From: Dacryopinax spathularia
Lineage: Eukaryota; Basidiomycota; Dacrymycetes; Dacrymycetales; Dacrymycetaceae
DNA length: 64,000 nucleotides
NCBI GenBank assembly: GCA_037974965.1
Contig: JBBPFI010000019.1
Coordinates: 62,001 to 126,000, forward strand
Direction of reading: 5' to 3'
Shown: piece by piece, positions 1 to 12,400 of the stretch
Numbering within the stretch: position 1 is the first letter of the stretch
How the letters are laid out: every line of letters starts with the position of its first letter
Translations under genes and position numbers: made by a program
Notes under the pieces: generated by a model
Seen by the model: the letters and a program-made list of their open reading frames with translations, nothing else
The model's database searches: none
Told to the model about the DNA's origin: nothing

Positions 1-423
1 GCAAATTTAATATACCTTAGATTTAGTTAATATTTAATTTTACTAATTGCAACTCTTATGTAGAATATTCTAAAAAATATTACATATTTATTGATATTAA
101 TAATATTACATTTTTATTGATTTTTATAAATATATGAAAAATTAGTTTCTTAATTCTGTTAAATTTTTAAAAATTTTAACTGAGTTAAAATAAAATATTA
201 GCAATACTAGTGAAAATGGTTAATAAGTATCTCGTTTAAAGACCATCGGTTATAATAAGTGATCGCTACAGACTGGTTCACTAGTGGGTAGCTGAAATGC
301 TGCTTAATGTACAGTCGGCTTCTTCCATAGTTATTACTATGCACTATGCACAAGTCTGGTTATAAATTTTTACCAGTATCTGAATTTAATTAGAGATTTA
401 AAAAAGTTAAATTTGAAGAAGTG
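1..423 (+). other. group I intron of cox1, 3' part only
   Basis: The conserved core lies at about 237-328 (stretches CGCTACAGACTGG, GGGTAGCTGAAATGCTGC and TACAGTCGG). The core is nearly identical to one in cob intron 3 (about 52290-52375, minus strand) and similar to one in cox3 intron 2 (about 21490-21575, minus strand), so the three are sister introns. The intron ends with G at 423, before the 11-nt exon completing LFWFFG. No ORF is seen in this portion. Confidence 0.75.
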
Positions 424-3400
424 GATTTTTTGGTCAATGGTGGCCTTTTGAAAATGTATTTTTTTTTCAATATAACGTACTATAAGCAAGAACTTCAAAA
501 TTATTTTAATAGATACATTAAATATCAATGGCAAGGTTTTTACCTTTAATTAAAAATGCTATTAAAAAAGAAGAACCTGCAAGTAACCAAAGCGTTTAAC
601 TCGTGAGTAGGAACCTCAGAGGCCATACGTACGTTAAATAAAATATGATTTATTTTTTATATTTTTTATTTAAAGATATGGTCCAACTATTAAAAAAAGC
701 ATCCAGAAGTAGAAAATATAAGCTTCTAAATACTGCTATATACGGAAATAACTTTAAAAATAAAATTGTATTAAATTCTTATAATAACAAAGTTTTAATT
801 TTGTAGTCAATCCGCAGGATTAAAAAAAAGTAATATCCTTAGAGACTTTACGCAGTAAATCTAAAAAAAAATAATAACTAAATAATAAATTACACAGATT
901 AAGATACAGTCCTAACAAAAATGAAAATTTTTGAAAGATAGATATTTTTTGTATTATTAGTATTAATACTATAAATAAAAAAAAAGCCTATCTAAAATAA
1001 TGTTATATATTAATTATACCAGGATTTGGTATAATTTCTCATGTTATTTCAACTTTCTCAAGTAAACCTATTTTCGGTTTAATTTAAATAGCCATTTTTT
1101 AAAGTAATTTATCTAATTTTAGCATACTAAATGCAGGGAAAAAAAAATTATAAGTTATCAAATATAAATCTGCAAGTTAATAATGATTTTTTTATAACTT
1201 CAGAGACTATACGTATGCTTTCTAATTTAAGTAATTAAAACATAAATAATTGAAATTTAACATTATTTATAGTGTTTTTGGTTTAATATAATCTGGAGCT
1301 CTTAAAGCTAATTCACTACCTTACAAAAAATTTTGTCGCCGGGCGTTAAAATTTACCAATTTACCAATTTACCAATTTACCAGATGGCGATAAAAAGATT
1401 ATAAAAAAAATAAACTTTATTATAAAAATTTTAGAAAAAGAAATAGTCCAAAAAATAAAAAATTATTAATTATATAATATTCAATTTTTATTTACAGTAT
1501 TTAGGAATGATATATGCTATGTTCAGTATTGGTATTTTAGGATTCATAGTATGGAGTCAAATGATGGCTCTCTCAGAGCGAGAGTTTTGAGTAATAAATA
1601 TTACTATAGGCTGGGAAGAATGTTGTATTTTTTTTAAGCACATCGCGGATGATTTTATACAAATATTATTAAATACTTTTAATAGTTCAGATGTTAATAA
1701 TATATTCCAATCAGCAGGAAACTTTAATATACTAAATAGAGAAAAAGAATCCTCAGAGTACATACGTAATGATAGTTTTAACAAATTTAAAGAAGCATAT
1801 AAATTTTATTTTAAAAATTCTTTTTCTATTAATAAAAATTCTAGTCAAAAAGAAGATGATGATTGGTTAAATTGATTAGTTGGATTTATTGAAGGGGATG
1901 GTGCTATACTTGAACATAAAGGTAGAAGTAAACTAGTTATTACTCAAAAAGATTCAAAAGTTTTGATAGAAATACAAAAAATTTTAAATTTTGGTAAAGT
2001 AAAACATTTTGAAAAGTTCTCAAGATATATTATAGAAGACAATAAAAATTGTTTATTATTTTATTTGTTACTTAATGGAAATTTAGTTTTAAAACATAGA
2101 ATTAATCAATTGCAAAAATGACAAACGGCTCTTAATAATGCTCAAAAACTTAAATTATCAGAATTTAACTTAATTTCTATTCCAGTAATTATAAATACTT
2201 CTAAAGTACCATCATTATTAGATAGTTGAATTTCAGGATTAACAGATGCTGAAGGATGTTTTTCTATTACTATTCTTAAAAGAAAAAAGACAAATATGGA
2301 ATATATTAAAGGAAGGTTTATATTAGATCAAAAAGATGGTGAAAATATACTCCAATTTATTGCAAATTTATTTAGTCCTAAAACTGTTAAAATAAAAGGT
2401 TATCCAGTTAAACTAAGAAAAGAGACTATAAATGTATATAGACTTACTATTAGTTGTACAGATGTTAAAAATCCAAACTGAAAATTAATTTTTAAATATT
2501 TTAACGACTATCCTCTTAAAACAACTAAAAACCAATCATTCCTTTTATGATCAAAAATATTATCTCTTGCTTTAGGAAAACAACCTCTAGACCCTAACAC
2601 TATACAAAATATTAGATTCTTAGCTAGAAAAATAAATAAATTTATTATTGAAAATAATCCTACGGGATCTTCTAAATTCTCATAAACTATAAGATATCGT
2701 CCATAGGTTTTTTTTAACCAAGCATCACATGTTTGCAGTTGGATTAGATGTAGATACAAGAGCATAGTGCGAGACGAAAAGCTAAAAATGGTAATGAAGT
2801 GTAATCCTTCCTGGAGTATTCCCTCCTGACTCTATCCAAACATGCATTAAGAGTAATCTTTTTGTATGAAGCTTTGGAAACAATGGGATATTATGTTTTA
2901 AATATCCTTAGAGTAAGAGAATAATGGTAAACGTAAGTGAAGATGCGGCACATATGAACCGTAACAGTACCTGTTAAATTATGAGGTTAAGGATGGAGTG
3001 AGATGTATATGCAGTCGAAGCCGGAATCAATAATCCTGCGGTTTAAAGTATCTACCTAAAATTCTTGTAAATTGTACCAATCTTGGAACGTCGTAAACCC
3101 AATAGCTTCCTTCTTAGGATTATTTTAACAATTAACCCTTGGCTTACCTCTAATTTAAATTAAAAAAAACTTAGAAGGAGGTAAAATATCTAGTAGATGT
3201 ATATTAGCCTTTAACATAAGAGAAGGCTTTAGAATTTATACATAATAAAGAGAAAATTAAAGAAGGTGGTCTTATATAACCGATGAAAATATTAAACGGA
3301 GAAATTAAGATAACGGCTAGTGGGTATGAGAGAAACTAAAAAGCGAAGGCCAATTTGTAATTGAATTGGATAGGGTTATAATGATCTATACTGAAAGGTA

Positions 3401-6400
3401 GCTGACTTAGTCATCAATACTCAAATTCGTTAAAAAAAATTTTTTTTGTACGAAGTGATGTTACAAAAAATAAGACATCCCAATTAAGTTAAAATTGTGA
3501 GAGTGTTCGAGCCGTGTGCTGGGAAACTCGCACGCACGGTTCCGAGGGGGGGAAAGCTTGGAAAGGCCTACCTATCCCAATTTTCACAGCTGCTACGTGC
3601 GCTATTTAATTATTTATAACCTTGAGTGTAAACACTCCATCTCAGTTCTTTCCTATAAAAAGAAATTATAGTAAACTTAATACTACAAAACAGAATCAAA
3701 TTATCTTATGAGAACCTAGACAACCATCATTCAAAATATATACTGGTATTTTTACAAAAATCATAAGAAAGAGTTGAAATTTAAACAAATTAGATATTAG
3801 TATTATAATAAGTATTTTATTATCAGATGGTTGATTAAAAAAAAAAAAAAGGATGAAATCCAAAAATAGGATTTAAACAATCAATTAAATATCAACACCA
3901 AAACTATTTTTGATTTGTCTTTTTACATTTATCTTATTTTTGTTCCTACTTTGTTTTATACAAAAAACAAAGTAGGCTTTTAACTTTTTCTGTGAAAAAG
4001 TTAAAAGCAGGTTATCCTTGAAAGGTAAAAAATTTTAAACGGGGTTCAGTCTTTTATGATTTAGAAATGCAGACTCGACAATTAAATTGTCTAAATATTA
4101 TTTATTATATTATGTATGAAAATAAAAAAAGTGATAAAACCAGATTTACTTATCTATTTTAATGATCCTGTACTAGCTCTTTTCTTTCTTTTTAAAATTA
4201 AAAAGCAAGATTTTCATTTCTTTATTTTTTTAAAAAATAAAGAGAATTATGGGAGATGGTGCAAAAAAAGAAATAAAGGTATTACATTATGTACTGATAG
4301 CTTTTAATATAAAGAACTCATAATATTAATTAATATCTTAAAAATGAAATATGATATAAATAGTACAATTCATAATGAAAAAGGAAAACCTAGAATATAT
4401 ATTAACAAAAAAGAATTTAATAAAGTTTTTTTACAGATAAAACCTTATTTTGTACAAAGTATGCTATATAAAATTTTGTAGAGATGTAAAGCATTAAACT
4501 TAGGTAGAAATTGTAAAATTTCACTGACAACAGCATGTTTTCCAAATTTGTCTTCAAAACACAAATAAGGATCTATAATATTATATTATTATAGAAAAAA
4601 AGGATATATAAGTTTATTTTTAAATAAAATTGGGTATTCCTGAGCTACGTTTTTCATGGTAATAATAAGAAACAATAGGCTAAAAATTGTAGCAGATTTT
4701 TAGTAGAAAGAACCTCAAACGTTTCATTACCTAACAAAAAATTAATAGGTTATAAATAAGAACTTAGGATTGACCTAATATTAAAAATTTAGGTTAACGG
4801 AGTTTTCATAGTAAATAATAAAAATTATAATTATATTAATTCTATAAGAATTAGTATATTATTATTAAATTTAGTTTTAATGATAAGTTTTTAATTTCAA
4901 TATTATTGAAGGGAAACAGCCTTAAAAATATTTTTTTTTAAGGGGGAGAGCCGTATGCGATGAAAGTCGCACGTACGGTTCGGGAAAGGCTTTTTAATTA
5001 AGGTTTGTTGTAAATATTTTTTCAACAAGCAGGATTAATCTGCTATTTCACAATGATAATCGCTGTACCTACTGGAATCAAAATTTGGGCGACCGTTCGA
5101 GTGTATGCGAAAGTGTTGTTTTCAACCATAAAAACAAACAGCAAAGCGGAATTTGCTGAAGGCCTTAGTGCTTACTTCAATTCAGTGATGATAGAAGGAC
5201 CAAAGCCTGCACTAAAAGGAATTATGAGGGTATTAGCTGACGCAAATTTTTGCAGACCCAAGATAAATTTCGAGGCCATCGGATGTTCAAGGATGAGGTT
5301 GAATTACCAAAACTCAAGTAACTTCGGGAGTGATCACGCCTATCTATGGCTTCAGCTGCTACATAGATATCTCGGTCCCTTGAAAGTGAAAATTTATTTC
5401 AAAGGCATTTCCACGACTGAGACGTTACCAATAGCATTTAGGACATGTTACAAAAGAGTCTCCTTATTCATCAAATCAAGAGTCGCATATGCTACCGGTG
5501 AAGTCTTCAATTCTAACATAAGTCAAATTGGAGATGGCAGAGGGTCCGTAGTACCAACTTTTTTCGTTGGAAAGGGACCTAAACACCTTTTGGGATTAGA
5601 CTCAATAGTCAATCAAAGAAGGTCATACGTTACTAGAAGCAGAGTCAATAGTCTGGTTCCTGTACAGGAACAACCAGAACTACCGAAAGGACTATTTATT
5701 CTTGCGAAACATTGGCAAATTTGCCACCAAAACCCTAATCGAGTTTTCTATGATCTAAGAGGTATCTTGAAACAAGAATCTATCTGGTTTGCTGCTTACC
5801 TAAAACTAAAAAGCAATAAAGGATTTACAACGCAAGGTTACGATGAAAATAGCATTGACACACTAACCAAAAAAAGAATCTTAGAACTTAGAGAAGCAGT
5901 ACTAACAAATAAATTCTCATGGGTTGATGTTCGAGAAATCATGATTCCAAAATTTGGTAAACTAGGAAAATTTAGACCTTTAGGTATTCCTTCGATAAAT
6001 AATATACTTGTTCAGGAAGTTATTCGTACTATTATAGAGCCTATCTTTGAGCTTAACTTTAGCAACCTTTCACATGGATTCCGTCCTAATAGAAGTTGTC
6101 ATACAGCTTTAAAATGGATGAATACAAAAATGAAAGATTCAAATTGATTCATAGAAGGAGATAGTAAAAGTTATTTTTCATCTTTTGATCATAAAATTCT
6201 TATGACTATTCTTGAAAAGAAAATTCAAGACCCTACTATTCTAAGACTAATTCGAACTGGATTAAAAGCTAAAGTTATACAAAAAGATAAGTCCTTTTAC
6301 TGACCAGAAATTGAAACTCCACCTTTTGCCCACAGCGCAAAAGCAAGGGAAGGAGGTATACTTAGCCCATTACTATCTAATATTTATCTAAACGAATTAG

Positions 6401-9400
6401 ACCTTTTTATGGAAAATTTATGTAAACAGTATCAAGGTAACGTTAAACCTAGCAACAGGAAAAAAAATTCTATTGCTATAAAATTACTAAGATCTGGTAA
6501 TAAAGGTAAATACTTAAGATCGAAAATGGCTAGTAGAATACCAAACGAAGTCAACTGTAAATATATTAGATTTGCAGATGATTTTGTAATAAGTGTACTA
6601 GGTCCGCGCTTAATGGCCGTAGAAATACGAGACAAGGTTAAGGATTTTCTGAAAAAGGAATTAAATGTAGAACTTAGTCTAGAGAAGACTAGAATAACAC
6701 ACATTTCCCAAGGAATCGAATTCCTCGGTTATATCTTCAGTCAAAAATATGTAATCATAAAACAATCTTATGCTGGTACTATTGTCAGACGTAAAATGAT
6801 AATATCTACATTAGATGTTAATATGAAGAGAGTAATCTCTTGACTTGCCGAAGCTCAATTTTGTGATGGAGATGGTAACCCTACACCTAATTTCAAATTT
6901 CTTAGATTACCACAATCACAAGTCAACCTTAAAGTGAATTACATTTTAAGAGAGCTAAGTGAATGGTGATCCATAGCTCGTAATCGGAGAGCCGCCATAG
7001 CCAGAGTAGCATATATCTTAAGATACTCCGTAGCAAAACTATATGCTGCTAAGTTCAAACTAAGATCTGTTGCAGCTGTATTTAAAATCGGAGGAAACGA
7101 TTTGAGCAAATCAATCGGAACTAGAATTAAATCAGTAGTAGGAGCTAAGGAAAAACAGATAACTCAAGGTTTAAATAAGAAAATACCAGGTATTATTTTC
7201 GATCGATATTATAAAATTCCTAAACCTAAAGCAAATAAACTAAACCCTGATTGGAAACCCAAATATTTGAAAATTTTAGAAAATAACCTCAATTTAGAAT
7301 CCTTAATTGACGAGGTATGAAACTTAAAACGATAGAATGCGAATAATCCGTTAGCGGCAATGCTCTGGTGATTCGAAAAGGCCTTGCTATTGCTAAGTCA
7401 AGGAGCACCTTGTTATATCTGTGGATTTTTCGACAATGTACAAATCCATCACGAAAAAGCCATGAAAGATATAGCTAAATCAGCTAACAACGCCTATAGA
7501 CATAGGATTGCTATTGTACGAAAACAGATTCCATTATTAGGAAAGATCATCTCGCACTCTACAGGGGTGGGCTAACAAACCCAACAAATTTCCGATGAAG
7601 CCAAGTAACGTTGGAGAGCCGTGTGATGGGTAACTATCTTGCACGGTTCGGTGGGAGCTCGAGCTCCGTTATCGAGACTAATGTGTTAAATTAGTGATAA
7701 CTACAGTGTCGTTCGACCCAATTTTCATGGCTGTCATTCTCCTTAAGCAAGAGTTATATGGCCAACATATTTATAGAAAATAATAAGAATATAATAAAAA
7801 AATATAAACGTATTATCTTTATATAAACAACTTCCTAGATAAAATAGAAATTATATTAAAGAAAATAATGAAATATAAATAATAGTTTCTTTAAAAAATT
7901 TAAATAATACCTCATAACACATATGACCTACTAACTATCAAAGATTTAGCACTTTTCTTGCTTTTTTAACTTAAAAAAGCAAGATCTTTATTTATTTATT
8001 TTTAAAAAAATGAAGGGATGGTGATCGTTCTTTCAAAGATAAAGAACTAACACTAAATACACAAAGTTATAGTATTATAGAAAATATAAGATTAATAAAT
8101 GTTATTATTATTTTATTTAACTGTAAATCTACCATCTTTTTGCAAAGAGCAGTACCAACTATACATATCTCAGAAAAATTTTTTAAAAAACTTGTTTCAT
8201 TATTATTACCACATTTAATACCATCTATACATTATAAATTAATACATATTTCACGCGTGGCGACCCGTGTGGCGACCCGCGTGGCGTAGAAAAAAAAATT
8301 AAAATAGATAAATAATTTTTTTATATAAACTATGAATATGCGGGGCAAACTCGAAAAAACTCTTTTTATTAGAATAGAAAATAATAAAAAGACAATTGTC
8401 GAACTAAATCACAATCAGGAAACTATTGTGTAAAAGTGTAGAGGCCATACGCCCCACTATTTCTAAATAATTAAATTATTGTTTTAACAAAACAATATGA
8501 ATTTTGTACGAAATAGTAAGACATGGTCCAGACCGCCGGTAACGGTTTTTGAGATTTAACCCTCAAATAAAATAAATTGAATAATATACTATTATACTAT
8601 ACAATTCAATTTATTGAGGTAATAAGCCAGCTTTATCTGAAATGATTAAAGGCCCAACCCTGAGCAACTTGCTATGGAGGTTCAATTAGATTTACAGCAC
8701 CAATGATTTTTGCTTTAGGTTTCCTTGCTTTATTCACAATCGGTGGATTAACAGGAATTGTTTTAGCAAATGCCAGCTTGGATATAGCATTACACGATTC
8801 GTATAAAATTTTTTATAAATATATTTTATTAATCTATAAAATGATTTGTAATTCTCAGTTAAATATTTCATATTGTGTTATAATTCCTATTATAAATAAA
8901 GATCCTTTATCTATAATGTTAAAAGAAAAAGAAAATCTTGAAGAGGAGTATTTAGAACAATTTTGAGTAGGTTTATTAGAAGGTGATGGTACAATCACAG
9001 TTTATCTAGTTGAAAATAGAATTCAAATAAGGATGGCTATAGCTATTTTAAACAAGCCTAAAAACTTCGAAATGTTAAAAATTCTTCAAAGTTCAATTGG
9101 TGGAAGGGTAGCTATAGAAAGAAATGATAAATACGTAACATGAATAGCTGATAACAAAAAAGATTTAATAAAATCTTTTGCTATATTAGCTAAATATCCT
9201 TTAATAACACCAAGGAAACAAGCACAATTAAATTTTGCTTTAAACTGCTATAAAAATCCAGATTTATTTTTATTAAATTTCAAAGAAAAAAGAGACAATA
9301 AATATTTAGATACCGCTAATATCAGAATAATAACAAATTACAAAGATATACCTTATTTTTCAAGTTGATTATCTGGATTTATAGAAGCAGAAGGAAACTT

Positions 9401-12400
9401 CTCATTAATATTAAAACAAAATAAAACTATAAAGAAATGTAGTTTTAGTATAGGTCAAAATTCTGATATAAACATATTAGAATTAATTAAAAACTATTTT
9501 GAAAGTAAAAACAAAATTACACAAGATAAAAAAGTAACAAAATACATTCATTATCGTATATCTCTCTCAGGACCTTCTTCTAGATTAAACATTATTAATC
9601 ATTTTAATGAATATCCTCTATTAGGAGATAAACAATTGTCATATTTAAATTGATTACAATATTTTATTTTAAGAAATAAATTATAAAATTAGCTGTCGTG
9701 CTCTCACATTGTAATAACGGTAAAAATCTTTCTCCAACCACGTCTAGCTATAGCGCAAAATAAAAAAGATTAATACACTATTTTTTAAATATTTTTTTTC
9801 CACGGGTATGCAAATTTAAATAATAAATAAAAATAAAGAGTTAAGAAAATACCGTGAAATATTATTTTAGAAGATTTAAGTATAAAAAATATTTTGTAGA
9901 GACTAAACGCAATGTTGTTAATTATATCCCCTTAAAAGATCATTACAGAATTTATAGTCCAAGCAATAAATTAATTTATTGTTTAAAGATACTGTCTTAT
10001 TACGTCGTCGCTCAATTGGGCCATAATAATATTTCTTCTATTAATTATTATTTTGCAACTGACTATATGCTGGAAACTATGTTTTTAGACTACTGTTTAC
10101 TATTTATTAATATGTTTTATCTTTATAATTTAGATGCCAGTAGGATTATGTAAAATATTTATTCATGTTTTTTAAATAGTCAAAATAACAGTATGTCTAT
10201 GGATATTTCACCCATAAATATACAATCAGCAGAAAACTATAAAGAATTCTCAGAGACTGCACGTCAGTTACCTGATACAGAAGAGTATAAGTTTTGAAAT
10301 TGATTTGCAGGAATTTTAGCCTTCATTTTTTGATATTCATCAAATAAATGAAGATCTTGATTTATTTTATATTTATAATAAAATCAAGAACGGAGATGGT
10401 AATTTTGACATTAGAAATACTTCCACAGATAATAAAAGAGTTCTTAAACAAATAAGAATAAAATTACATAATAGAGATATTCGAATATTAACAAGAATAA
10501 AAAATTACTTACATATTGGAAGGATTAGAACAGTTAAAAATAAACCATATTCAATGTATATAGTTTCCACAAAAGAAAGTATGGCATATATTATTAAAAA
10601 TATAAACGGTTTAATCAGATTAAAAGTACCTAGTTTTAAAGAAGCTTGTTTGTTGTACAATATCAAATATATTGAAGCCAATTATAATATAGGCTTATAT
10701 ATCCTTATTTTTCTGGATTAGTAGATACAGATGGAAGTATAGTCTTCAATTATGCGGGTAATAGAATAGAATGTAATTTAGAATTTCAATTTAATGAATA
10801 TACTTCTAAATTAAACTTCAATAATACTATATTACATTCTAAGCCATTTATAATTAAATGTCAAAAATCAAGTAAAAGTTTACATCCATTGCATTCAAAT
10901 TTCAAAACGTTAATACTATGCTATTTATATACGATTATTTTAGGCATAATAGATTATATTGTGATATGAAGTTTTATAGAGTAACAAAAATTAAACCATT
11001 TATAGAAATTAGAAAATATAAAACAAGTCCTAAAAATAGTGTAGAACACAAAATATACTCTCAATTTGTAATAGATTGAATAAAATATAAGAATCCTTTA
11101 TGATATAAAGTTCCTTTTGTAAATAAACATCTATTACAAAATAATAAATAGCATAGTATTACAGGTAAAGATACAGTCCACACCTTTTTCTAAAAAAAAA
11201 AGTTGCATTTCCATTATGTATTATCAATGGGAGCTGTTTTTGCATTATTCGCTGCATTTTACTTCTGAACACCAAAAATCATTGGAAAACCATATAATGA
11301 AGCATTAGCTAGAATACATTTCTGAACATTGTTTATAGGGGTTAACAAAATAAAGGGAAGTATTTTTGAAGTAGGTAAAAGATTGTATAGTAATAATCCA
11401 AATGGAAGTTCACATTTTAATTCTGAAGAGTTTATAATTTTTTTTAATAATCTTAAACAAGATAAAAAAAATATATAAAGAATTAAGAAAAAAATCAGGT
11501 GTATATATTTTTATAAATAATATTACTAATCAATTATATATAGGTAGTAGTATTAATCTTACTAAAAGAATGGTAAGTTATTATTATTATACCAATTCTG
11601 ATAAATTTTCCAAATTAGTTATAATTAAAGCTATGAAAAAATATGGTTTGGAAAATTTTTCTTTAGGTATATTAGAATTTTGTAAACAAGAACCTAAAAT
11701 TTGTTTAGAATTAGAACAAAAATGAATAGATTTTTACAAACCTAAGTATAATGTTTTAACTATAGCAGGGAACTCATCTGGTTTCAAACATAGTGTTGAA
11801 ACAATTAATAAATTAAAAAAAATATTAAGTGGAAAAAATCATCCTAACTTTGGTAATGTTACTTCTTTTGAAACAAAAAGAGCTATTAGTGAAGCAATAA
11901 AAAACTTTTATTTCACTAATAATCACCCAAGTAAAGGTTTGAAGGGTAAACTATCTCCTCAATACGGTATAGGTGGTGAATTTGTATTTTGTTATAGTAA
12001 AAAAGGTAAAGAGTTCATTTTTCCTTCCATTAATGCAGCTAGACAACATTTTAAAGTCAGATGAACTAAAATAAAAAAGAATCTTGACACTCAAGAATGA
12101 ATAACTCTTCAAGATGAAAAATGAATTATACAATCTATCCCCAAACAAAAATAAATCAAAATTAGCCCCTCTCAATCCTTCTATATGCTGGAAAAATTTT
12201 AAGGCTTAAGTACATATTTAATAAGTAAAAATCTTGAGTATATCTAAATAATCAGCAGGAAACCAAAAGATATTGATATCTAAATCTAAGTAGGATCCCT
12301 AGAGACTATACGAAGGAAATTATATTTAAATAATTAAGATATAGTCCATATATGTAATTTAACTTTCTTCCCTTTACAAAACCAATTATTGTTGGGGGAT

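Larger units (their letters stand above)
3788..4481 (+). pseudogene. broken LAGLIDADG ORF in group II intron
   Basis: Recognisable pieces in order: [10 protein letters not shown] (first motif, about 3800), [15 protein letters not shown] (about 3875), [14 protein letters not shown] (about 4055), DPVLA...GDGA (second motif, about 4165-4260), [11 protein letters not shown] (about 4275) and a closing [12 protein letters not shown]...KIL ending in TAG at 4479-4481. The frame changes at A runs (about 3840, 4125 and 4262). Two hairpin elements interrupt it, at 3945-4007 and, within the second motif, 4179-4246. It is of the LSDGWL...GDGA type found in group II introns. Probably inactive unless the elements are bypassed and the A-run shifts are sequencing errors. 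Confidence 0.7.
3597..5051 (+). mobile_element. group II intron of cox1 hosting a LAGLIDADG ORF
   Basis: Begins GTGCGCTATT and ends ...TTTCAC before AATGATAATCGC. Domain V is at about 4945-4985 (GAGCCGTATGCG...CGCACGTACGGTTCG). It follows the previous group II intron after an exon of only 15 nt. The ORF inside is LAGLIDADG rather than reverse transcriptase, an arrangement known mainly from fungal rRNA genes. Confidence 0.85.
5087..7722 (+). mobile_element. group II intron of cox1 with reverse transcriptase/maturase
   Basis: The exon ends AAAATTT and the intron begins GGGCGACCG, a deviation from the GUGCG consensus. It ends ...GACCCAAT before TTTCATGG. Domain V lies at about 7615-7655 (GAGCCGTGTGATGG...TTGCACGGTTCGG). 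Base composition is clearly less AT-rich than the surroundings, which may mean recent arrival. Confidence 0.85.
7735..8664 (+). mobile_element. group I intron of cox1 with decayed LAGLIDADG ORF and GC cluster
   Basis: Lies between FSWL and TCYGGSIRF. Core-like stretches: CAATCAGGAAACTA (about 8412), GTAGAGGCCATACGCC (about 8438) and ACATGGTCC (about 8521). It contains a hairpin element at 7957-8015 and a GC cluster at 8252-8287. Confidence 0.8.
10013..11205 (+). mobile_element. group I intron of cox1 with broken LAGLIDADG ORF
   Basis: Lies between YYVVA and HFHYVLSMG, begins CAATTGGGCC and ends ...AAAGTTG. Core stretches AATCAGCAGAAAACTA and CTCAGAGACTGCACGT (about 10224-10266) precede the ORF, and GATACAGTCC (about 11169) follows it, so the ORF is looped out of the core. 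Confidence 0.85.

Noticed and set aside
6432-6704. Minus-strand ORF of 90 codons
   Set aside because: Antisense to the cox1 intron reverse transcriptase.
7384-7575. Separate gene starting at 7384
   Set aside because: It is the HNH domain of the intron RT, in the same frame after a TAG, and is itself frameshifted.
9854-10153. 99-residue ORF
   Set aside because: It runs across the 18-nt cox1 exon (YYVVA) and its intron edges; a chance frame.
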